A stretch of 64,000 nt of DNA from Theocolax elegans. Taxonomy: Eukaryota > Arthropoda > Insecta > Hymenoptera > Cerocephalidae. The DNA is taken from assembly GCA_026168455.1 (NCBI GenBank), contig CM047430.1:22276735-22340734 (forward strand), read 5' to 3'. This document shows positions 56,961 to 64,000 of the stretch, in pieces (positions within the stretch are counted from its first letter, which is position 1; every line of letters starts with the position of its first letter). The translations under genes were made by a program, and so were the position numbers. A model generated the notes under the pieces. The model had not been told where the DNA came from. It did no database searches and saw only the letters and a list, made by a program, of their open reading frames with translations.

Positions 56961-57515
56961 GTCACAGGTGGTAGATGATGTTGTAGTTACGCGTGACGCC
57001 AAGCTAGTCATTCAACATATAACTAGATTCTCCTGACGTTATATGTAACGTTACTCAAAGTTGTTATGTATATTTGCAAGCGTCACGTGTGACGTTCTAA
57101 TAGGCGGAACTTTATGAAGTCGACGATTCTGTACTTACGTGTAGATGATGTGTCACGCTATCCGGCGTTAATACTTCTTGATGAAGATATTGTGTTTGTC
57201 AGTTTCTTTAGGTTTATTTAATGAAATTGAGATAGCAGTTTTGTGTTTATTTGATTATTTATTTAATCCTTTTATTTTAACATAAGATTAAAAACTACAC
57301 GAGTAGTCTTCGTGGCCAAATTCGAGTTTTATTTTCTCTAAATACAATTCTAGGCTTTATATATTTTTCTAAAGACCTTGGTGAATCTCTGTTAGAAAAA
57401 TATTTCGCGAATGAATTTATACAAATCTAACTACTCGTTTAGAAACCTTGGTGAATCTCTAAATTGAAGTAGCCTCCAAATGATCTATATATCTTATATC
57501 ACGTGTGACAATGTG

Positions 57516-58315
57516 CTTGGCACATGTCAAGAGCGAGCGACAGAACCCCTGACGAACACCTACCTACCCGGATAAGCTAGACGAGTCCTAGCTACACTAC
57601 CTACCCATATACTATTCCCTAGCTAACTACCCGTACATTAACTACGTCTTGTCTACCCTCACAGACTAATAACCCTTTCCCAAGCACAGCACACAACACT
57701 GAGGTGGTCCTGGCGATGAGGATCTTGGGCGAGCTCAGATTATCAGGTGGGCTCCTCCGAGTCTGGCACAGCCAACAGGATATTCAAGGGAGGCGATCAC
57801 TAGGAAGCCTCCAGGACCCTCCGAAGCCTCACAGCATAGCAGTCAAGGCGATGAGGTGGTACCCAGGCAGGAAGCCGAAGAACCTCCAACGCCAAGCAAG
57901 ATACAGCTGTAAGAGAGATATTAATAAGAACAAAAACACAGCAAAAGGGTAAGGAGCAAGGAAGAGGATAAATAGCCATAGCCAAGAAGACAAAAGACAA
58001 GGAAAGATATGTACAGCTGTATATAATTACTACAGCTGTACAAGGAACATCATAGGGTAAAATGAGGTTAGGTTGATGTACACAAACAACGTGTACAGCC
58101 GATCTCCCGGACAATAATGCATACAAATACATATATGTGTGTAAACCTCACGACCAAATACCCACCTAGAGCCGTAGACGAAGAGGCTAGTCATCAGCGA
58201 GGTCAACGTCGTCGAAGAGAGAGAGGGGTGACTCGGCCTCAAGCAGCAAGCAACGGCGGGTGAGCTTCGTACCTGAAACTCATGCCGTACCCGTTGAAGA
58301 ACGCAGTTAATAGCT
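57516..58315. other. Unassigned GC-richer segment
   Basis: May be the leader of the preceding LTR-like block: CTACCTACC-rich sequence, then an open 82-codon frame at 57704-57952 without any domain I recognise. Near 58310 a GGCTAATGAGTTTATTAGTTACC phrase resembles 18757-18780 in the other LTR family. Confidence 0.35.
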
Positions 58316-59011
58316 AATGAGTTTATTAGTTACCTGGGAAGAGGTTGCTCCTCGTCTCCGAGACGGCAGCAGCACCAGGTTGTCATCACGGCATACAGCA
58401 CCATACAGCCGATTCGTACCGATACAGCCTGAACACCGCGGCACTCGACACGCTTGCACGACGCGAGATCGAGGTGCCGCGCACGAGTACGTACTGCGCA
58501 GGCGTGCGGTACGAACACGGGGCTCTCGAGCACACCGAGAGTCAGAGCTCTACGGTCGGTCGACGCGACGACTTCTCGTGCCAACCCGCAGCAGCCGATA
58601 CCTGCCATTTTTCGTGTGCGAACGTGCGATTGAATGCATAAGAGAGAGAGAGAAAGAGAGATAGAGATTAGCCGCTCCCGACACCCAAGTGTCGAGGATA
58701 CTACGTAAAGGTTGGTGAGCATTACCTATCTCTGCTGACGGTACCGCCGGGTACCGCAGAAGGTGCGTGCGAGCATCCCGTCCGTCCCATCCTTCCCCTT
58801 CCCCTCCCCTACAACGAACCGGGATAAGAGCAGCGGAGCACGGCTCCAAGTATTTAGAGATAACCCGCGAGTTATCTGATTAGTTGCCGTGTAACAACGC
58901 GGCTGGAGCCCACCCCGATAATTAATATTCTATATTAATAAATACGTGTTTTATTTTAATTAATTGCCGATCTTATTTGATCTGCACCCTGATCCCCAGT
59001 GCAGCGTTACA
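58316..59011 (-). mobile_element. Third copy of the TGTAACG LTR-like family
   Basis: The minus strand starts TGTAACGCTGCACTGGGGAT (59011) and continues with an AT-rich block then CTCCAGCCGCG, the layout of the copies at 18121 and 29714. Beyond about 58850 similarity fades into GC-rich, Arg-codon-like sequence. Opposite orientation to the other two. Confidence 0.55.
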
Positions 59012-59373
59012 CACGATTAGCTTAAAAGGGCAAGCATGGGGACGATCCCTTATATTTTAAGCTTTTATATACTTTTAAATTCTGTATATGAATTTCACAA
59101 TATACTTACGCCGGAATCTAAAACGGCGGGCACTTCGCTCACTGTTACCACGAGTCTCACGAGATTCAAGAACAAGACTAAAGACTAAAGGCGTTAGATG
59201 GTAAGTTCGTGGGTTTATAAAGACTCGAAAGAAAGATGGACTCGCGAATGTTCTAGAACCATATGAGAGTCGCGGGCCAATCTGCGATGAACGTGATTCA
59301 GACTCGGCGTAGGTGGGACAGTTAACAATTGTCAAATCGGCATGTTTGCAGGTCAGCGACCGACATCACTGCG
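59012..59373. other. Spacer before the third gypsy element
   Basis: A TATA-like TTTATAAAGA lies near 59214. No coding support for the 86-codon minus frame here. Target duplication of the following LTR was not recognised. Confidence 0.4.
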
Positions 59374-60441
59374 TGTAACGACTGATTTAGCAAAATTTGT
59401 AAATTTATTTAAAGGCTTTATAGGTTAATGAGTGCATATATATATATGGGGTATTCCACGTGAAGTGGTCCGATCAAAATTTTAAAATGCACCAAATTTT
59501 GGGTACACTTTGCAAATGTTTTTCAGAATACAGAAAAAAATTTTTAGGTACTGGAATCTATTTGCTCAAAAGTTATTCAAACCTCAAAAAGTGAATTTTT
59601 CCATATTTTTTTCAACACCAGCTGGCTTTACCGCTATATAACTCAAAATCTATCAACTTTTACTATAGAACATTATGTGTAACATTCGTTGCTAATTATA
59701 TCTAGAATTTATTCTTCTGGGTTAGAATTTCTAATCTCAAGGTCAATGTTACATAAACTACATGTCAATATTCAACTTGAAAAAAGTGCAAGTGCGCCAG
59801 CTTTGATTTTTTCATCCAAAAGTCTAAAAGAAAGCTTGGAGCAATACCTTTCAAATGGTTTGTAGCATTTTTATGGCCTCCAATTCTGTAAAAAGGTATG
59901 ACAATTTAAAGAAACACGAAATTTTTTTAAAAATTTAAATGGGAATTACCATGTTAATTTTTGTAAATTTTTTCTCTTTCTTTAAATTGTCATAACTTTT
60001 TACAGAATAAGAGGCCATAAAAATGCTACAGACCATTTGAAAGGTATTGCTCCAAGCTTTCTTTTAGACTTTTGGATGAAAAAATCAAACCTGGCGCACT
60101 TGCACTTTTTTTAAGTTGAATATTGACATGTAGTATATGTAACATTGACCTTGAGATTAGAAATTCTAACCCAGAAGAATAAATTCTAGATATAATTAGC
60201 AACGAATGTTACACATAATGTTCTATAGTAAAAGTTGATAGATTTTGAGTTATATAGCGGTAAAGCCAGCTGGTGTTGAAAAAAATATGGAAAAATTCAC
60301 TTTTTGAGGTTTGAATAACTTTTGAGCAAATAGATTCCAGTACCTAAAAATTTTTTTCTGTATTCTGAAAAACATTTGCAAAGTGTATCCAAAATTTGGT
60401 GCATTTTAAAATTTTGATCGGACCACTTCACGTGGAATACC

Positions 60442-60477
<36 letters not shown>

Positions 60478-60621
60478 AAATTAAATCAAAATGATTAAAA
60501 ATGAATATTTGTAATAATGTAGACATCTATGTGGGACGTCACAGTGGTACTTTCTTTCAAATTCCTTAAAACCTGAATCCTGGAATCTGAGCAAGGTCCG
60601 GCAAAGATTCACTCCGTTACA
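59374..60621 (+). repeat. 5' LTR of the third gypsy element (with palindrome inserted)
   Basis: Starts TGTAACGACTGATTTAGC and ends ATTCACTCCGTTACA directly before the primer site. Without the 996 bp palindrome the LTR would be about 250 bp. Confidence 0.8.
59448..60443. repeat. 996 bp palindromic element in a (TA)n site
   Basis: GGGGTATTCCACGTGAAGTG at the left is the exact complement of the right end, and the arms match almost perfectly over about 480 bp each. The centre is near 59945. It is flanked on both sides by TATATA. No coding capacity. The near-perfect arms suggest recent insertion or strong gene conversion. Confidence 0.92.
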
Positions 60622-60639
60622 TGGCGCCCGAACAGTATT
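60622..60639 (+). promoter_or_regulatory. Primer binding site, tRNA-Lys-like
   Basis: TGGCGCCCGAACAG directly follows the LTR end, matching the first 14 bases of a tRNA-Lys-type primer site; the sequence then diverges. Confidence 0.85.
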
Positions 60640-60771
60640 TGTAAAAGGAATTTGATTTTTTTGCTTTAAACCTACGAAACTTTCGGACCGAATTGTTAAA
60701 TTATACTTGGACGCCGCGATAACACTGATACTGGTACACTTGTATATCCGACATAATTATAAGTTTGTAAA

Positions 60772-61878
60772 ATGGTTTCCGTGACGTGGATTTATAAAAT
60801 ACAACGAGAAGAATTGATGGCTGAATTAACGAAACATAGTTTACATACCGAAGGAATTGTTATCGAATTAAGACAACGTCTTGTTGGATTCGTACGCAAA
60901 AACGCCAAACTGTTTGCAAATAAAGAACCATATCCAGAAGATTATAAGGAAAATCTAGAGATCACAAAGGACTTAGAAACCGACCACGATAGCTTGAGAC
61001 TTGAGGAATCAGCATTAGGAAATAATAAGGACTTCCCAAATAATCAATCGCCACAACCCCAAATGTTTTCTACACCTAATTCACCGCATCTACCAATATT
61101 ACCGTCAAATAGAGAAGTTATGGACCAAATGAGAAAATGGAATTGCCATTTCGAAGGCAAAGATGTATATTCTTTTTTAGAACGAATAGAGGATTTAAGA
61201 CAAGTTTATAAATTTTCTGAGGAACAAATACTTCAAGGATTACCAGAACTCTTAAAAGGAAACGCTCTCCAGTGGTATCGAAATTATGCACGAAACTTGC
61301 ATACCTGGGCAGAAATCGAAGAACAAATACGAAATTTTTATTTACCACCATTGGAAAGAAGAAATTTAGGACGACAAGTCACAGCACGAGTTCAGAAACA
61401 TAACGAAAACATTCGAGATTTTCCTACGGTATTATCAACTCTAATGAGACGCAGAGGAGGATATGATCCAGAAGAACAATTAGAAAATTTATATTATAAT
61501 ATGAAACCCAAACTTAGAATTCATATTAGGCGGACTGACATAAATAACATCAAGGAATTGATCCATAGAGTAGAGGAACATGAAGCAGCTCTACAGGAAG
61601 CAAATCAAGCTCAAAGAATCAGTAGAAACGAAGCGATGACCGTTACTAAACCGAATGCAACTTACAGAAGAAACGAGTGTTGTTGGAGATGTAAACAGAG
61701 AGGACATAACCGTAACCAGTGCCGCAATCCTCGTAAACTTTTCTGCTCTGTCTGTGGAAAAGATGGAGTCTACACTAGAGACTGTCATGGAACATACCAG
61801 GGAAACGAGCGAAGGACCGAGTCAACAAGACCTACGGCTCGGTCCAGGCACGAGACAACCGATATTTCGTCTTCGTAA
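60772..61878 (+). CDS. Ty3/gypsy gag, intact, with SAP-like N-terminus and two zinc knuckles
   Basis: An uninterrupted frame of 368 codons starts 132 bp after the primer site. Residues 12-45 (REELMAELTKHSLHTEGIVI then LRQRLVGFV) have the helix-turn-helix spacing of a SAP-type nucleic-acid-binding motif, which occurs in some insect gypsy gags. The capsid region (about 120-290) contains EGKDVYSFLERIEDLR, LLKGNALQWYRN and IRNFYLPPLERRNLGRQ. Two CCHC knuckles follow, CWRCKQRGHNRNQC and CSVCGKDGVYTRDC, the second with Tyr where His is expected. The C-terminus is Arg/Thr/Ser-rich. The protein would form the particle that packages the RNA. The pol frame overlaps its end in the -1 frame. Confidence 0.9.
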   Translation: MVSVTWIYKIQREELMAELTKHSLHTEGIVIELRQRLVGFVRKNAKLFANKEPYPEDYKENLEITKDLETDHDSLRLEESALGNNKDFPNNQSPQPQMFSTPNSPHLPILPSNREVMDQMRKWNCHFEGKDVYSFLERIEDLRQVYKFSEEQILQGLPELLKGNALQWYRNYARNLHTWAEIEEQIRNFYLPPLERRNLGRQVTARVQKHNENIRDFPTVLSTLMRRRGGYDPEEQLENLYYNMKPKLRIHIRRTDINNIKELIHRVEEHEAALQEANQAQRISRNEAMTVTKPNATYRRNECCWRCKQRGHNRNQCRNPRKLFCSVCGKDGVYTRDCHGTYQGNERRTESTRPTARSRHETTDISSS

Positions 61879-62279
61879 ATGTTGAAGGTCGAAGATTTAA
61901 GGCACTTATAGATTCCAGTGCAGTCAGCTCTTTTATTAATGAAGTGACTGCAAAATGGTGCTACTCTCGTGGATGGCAAAAACAAGGAAGAACAAATCGT
62001 GCGATACAGGCTGATGGCAGTGAAATACCGTTGGAAGATAATATTTCGGGAACCTGCTCAATAAATGGAAAGAAAATAGAAGGAAATTTTCATATCATGT
62101 CTATACTCCGACGCCATTTCTTATTGGGAATGGATATCCTGCCAAAATTAGGATTCAAAATGACTACAAGGAAAAGAGTTGCATCCAGAAAACAGACAAG
62201 CTCCGTCCGAACTGTGCCAATTAGAAACTCAACCGGGTCTATTAGATATCAAAATAGAGGAACGACAAATAATAGATAA
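61821..62279 (+). pseudogene. Gypsy protease in the -1 frame, damaged active site
   Basis: The -1 frame is open at least from about 61821, overlaps the end of gag and reads FVNVEGRRFKALIDSSAVSSF. The expected D-T/S-G triad has become D-S-S, so the catalytic Gly is lost. RRHFLLGMDILPKLGF is the conserved C-terminal helix. A frameshift near 62170 separates it from RT. A programmed -1 shift between gag and pol fits the layout, but no slippery site is obvious. Confidence 0.75.
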
Positions 62280-63303
62280 AATTATTGAACAAGCCCGTCA
62301 AGATTTCACAGAAATACAAGGCCCAACACCGTTACTAACCTACGACCTTCAGCTTAGTAATCCAACACCGATAAAACAACGATACCGTGCCCGAAATCCA
62401 GCAATGCAGAAAATCATCAATGAAGAAATTGATAAAATGTTAAAAGAAGGTGTTATAGAACCTTCTACAAGTCCGTGGAGTTCTCCTACAGTTCTGGCGA
62501 AGAAAAAAGATGGAAAATACCGTTTTTGTGTAGATTTTCGTCGACTCAATGAAGTAACCATCAAAGATGCATACCCGTTACCGAAAATAAATGCCACTTT
62601 AGATAAACTACGTGGAGCTCGTTATCTTAGTACCATCGACTTGAAAAATGGATACTGGCAAGTACCCTTAACCGACGACAGTAAACCATTAACTGCTTTC
62701 ACCGTACCAGGACGACATTTCCAATTCAAAGTTTTACTTTCTTTTTTAGTAACACCCGATTTAGAACCGCACGTCTTTTGCTATTTGGATGACATAATTA
62801 TTATATAGGAAACATTTAAAGAACACATTCAACTTGTCCAGAAAGTTTTTCGACGTTTAAAAGCTGCAAAACTAAAACCGAACTGGGAGAAGAGCCATTT
62901 TGGTAGGCAACAACTACGTTATCTAGGTCATGTAATTGATTCAGACGGCATACACACCGATCCCGATAAAGTAAAAGCCGTCACTACGTTATCAGCTCCA
63001 ACTACCTTGAAGGAACTTCGCCGATTTATTGTCGTAGCGTATGCCAGCAGAACTTTAAATAAAGCAGAGAAAAACTACTCTGCCACCGAAAAAGAATGCT
63101 TAGCAGTAAAATGGTGTATCTGGAAAATGCGAGACTACTTAGAAGGTTATCATTTTGTAGTATTAACCGATCATCAATCTTTGAAATGGTTAGAAAAAAT
63201 TGATAATTCATCAGGAAGAATTGCTCGTTGGAGAATCGAATTAGACCAATGGGATATGGAAATCCGTTACTGAAGAGGAGCCGAAAACAATGTAGCCGAT
63301 GCT
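62179..63303 (+). pseudogene. Gypsy RT and RNase H with two internal deletions
   Basis: RT runs 62179-62808: EGVIEPSTSPWSSPTVLAKK, FCVDFRRLNEVTIKDAYPLP, STIDLKNGYWQVPL and the catalytic YLDD (about 62780). The stretch between FQFKV and LEPHVFCYLDD lacks roughly 20 residues present in other gypsy RTs. A TAG at 62806 interrupts the frame, which continues with YLGHVIDSDGIHTDPDKVKA. At about 63030 the reading jumps from LKELRRF straight to VAYASRTLNKAEKNYSATEK. The region with the first RNase H Asp (the DASDYGLG-type motif) and the RT connection are thus deleted. Later RNase H parts (LTDHQSLKWL) remain; a TGA at about 63273 follows. Confidence 0.88.
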
Positions 63304-64000
63304 TTATCACGACAGCCTATCGAAATATGTTCTGTAGCCAACCGTAAAAACTGTTCGTGGTATAATAAAAAATTTCAAGAAGTAAAAACGCAACCGAAGG
63401 AGAATCCGAAATTTTGTATTAAAGAAGGGAAACTATACAAGCATATTCGACATACGTTAGACTTTAATGAAGAAGATCCGAACGAACAATGGAAATTATG
63501 CATTCCAAAAACTGACCGAAACCGAGTCCTGCAAGAATGTCACGACGAATCGACAGCCGGACACTTAGGTATTGGAAAAACTCTCGTACGCCTATCACGT
63601 TATTATTATTGGCCTGGAATTTTACGAGACGGAGCAAAATACGTAAGGAATTGTACTAAATGCCAAGAATATAAAGTACAACAACAAACGAAAGCCGGTC
63701 TTATGCATCAAACAAATGTTCAACAACCATGGGAAATGATATCAATAGATCTTGAAGGACCACAACCTCGATCCACTAGCGGAAAAATTTGGTTACTTGT
63801 AATGCAAGATCGTTTTACCAAATGGATAGAACTGAAAGCTTTGAATAAAGCCATCGGAAAAGCTATTGCAAAAGCCATTAAAGAACAAGTAATTCTCCGA
63901 CACGGATGCCCAAAAACTATAGTCAGCGATAATGGTAAACAATTTATTAGTAAAGAAGTAGAAGACTTATTAAAGAATCACGGAATTACACACCGAAAGA
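63304..64000 (+). CDS. Gypsy integrase, open to the window edge
   Basis: The frame is open from after the TGA to base 64000. The zinc-binding region has HDESTAGHLG ... CTKCQEYK (about 63540-63670). The core contains the first Asp in ISIDLEGP (about 63748) and the second in VSDNGKQF (about 63920). The final Glu should lie beyond the window. This part is undamaged as far as seen and cuts off at the window end. Confidence 0.9.

Larger units (their letters stand above)
55585..57515 (+). repeat. Probable LTR-like block with internal tandem repeats
   Basis: Starts near TGTGACGTGTGATACGC and ends near TATCACGTGTGACA, giving TG...CA-style ends. A TATA box CTATAAATAG lies at 55721-55730, followed by a GC-richer transcribed-looking stretch. 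Two tandem repeats are inside (listed separately). No target duplication could be defined and no copy for comparison is in the window, so the limits are tentative. Confidence 0.4.

Noticed and set aside
57704..57952. 82-codon plus frame as a host gene
   Set aside because: No recognised domain, no splice context and no second exon; Arg-rich composition is expected from GC-rich non-coding DNA.

Overview
This window looks like eukaryotic, AT-rich insect genomic DNA, most likely from a hymenopteran-type genome (the order is inferred, not proven). It consists almost entirely of nested and decayed transposable elements, and I found no host gene I would defend. The evidence is the presence of R1-type and I-type LINEs, a BEL/Pao element, several Ty3/gypsy-like LTR elements, two different envelope-like genes, large palindromic non-autonomous DNA elements, microsatellites and a satellite array. 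Nothing suggests bacterial organisation: there are no operons, ribosome binding sites or CRISPR arrays.

Layout: 1-1012 is a giant palindrome. 1.7-4.1 kb holds an internally deleted R1-type LINE (minus strand). 4.4-7.9 kb holds three inverted-repeat elements and a trinucleotide-rich minisatellite. 8.1-8.8 kb is a fragment (LTR, leader, gag start) of the element whose other copy lies at 46.5-47.1 kb. 9.0-9.7 kb carries an unrecognised Cys-rich reading frame behind its own TATA box. 10.0-12.6 kb is a decayed baculovirus-F-like env region. 12.66-16.13 kb is a 3.5 kb DNA transposon with about 260 bp terminal inverted repeats. 16.1-22.5 kb is an I-type LINE (ORF1; ORF2 = endonuclease, reverse transcriptase, RNase H) split by an LTR-like insertion. 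22.5-28.2 kb is a GC-rich BEL/Pao element on the minus strand, cut at its 3' end. 28.7 kb is a minisatellite. 29.7-30.2 kb is a second copy of the LTR-like family. 30.25-32.93 kb is a satellite of about 12 units of 213 bp, each with a long hairpin, and in two units the hairpin cassette is flipped.

34.4-39.0 kb is a 2.3 kb tandem duplication carrying a promoter-bearing LTR-like segment, a gag-like fragment and the 3' half of a class-III-type, chuvirus-like envelope gene. 38-47.1 kb is an env-bearing Ty3/gypsy-like element (minus strand: gag, protease, RT/RNase H, integrase, env), with a TTAA-flanked palindromic element inserted precisely in its integrase. 47.1-54.4 kb is a second, very AT-rich gypsy-like element (plus strand). 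It has a tandemly duplicated 5' LTR, a tRNA-Lys-like primer site and a solo LTR with a 4 bp target duplication inside gag, and it lacks integrase. 55.3-59.0 kb contains a TTAA-flanked MITE, a repeat-rich LTR-like block and a third copy of the LTR-like family. 59.4-64.0 kb is a third gypsy element (plus strand) with a 996 bp palindrome in its 5' LTR and internal deletions in pol. Its integrase is open to the window edge.

How the parts relate: the coding regions are retroelement polyproteins (capsid, protease, RT, RNase H, integrase, sometimes envelope), almost all carrying frameshifts, stops or deletions. Insertions can be ordered by nesting: MITE into integrase, solo LTR into gag, palindrome into LTR, LTR-like element into a LINE endonuclease. 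The most unusual parts are the hairpin satellite with flipped cassettes, the unrecognised promoter-plus-ORF unit at 9 kb, the unplaced transposase at 13-15.6 kb and the coexistence of two unrelated envelope captures.
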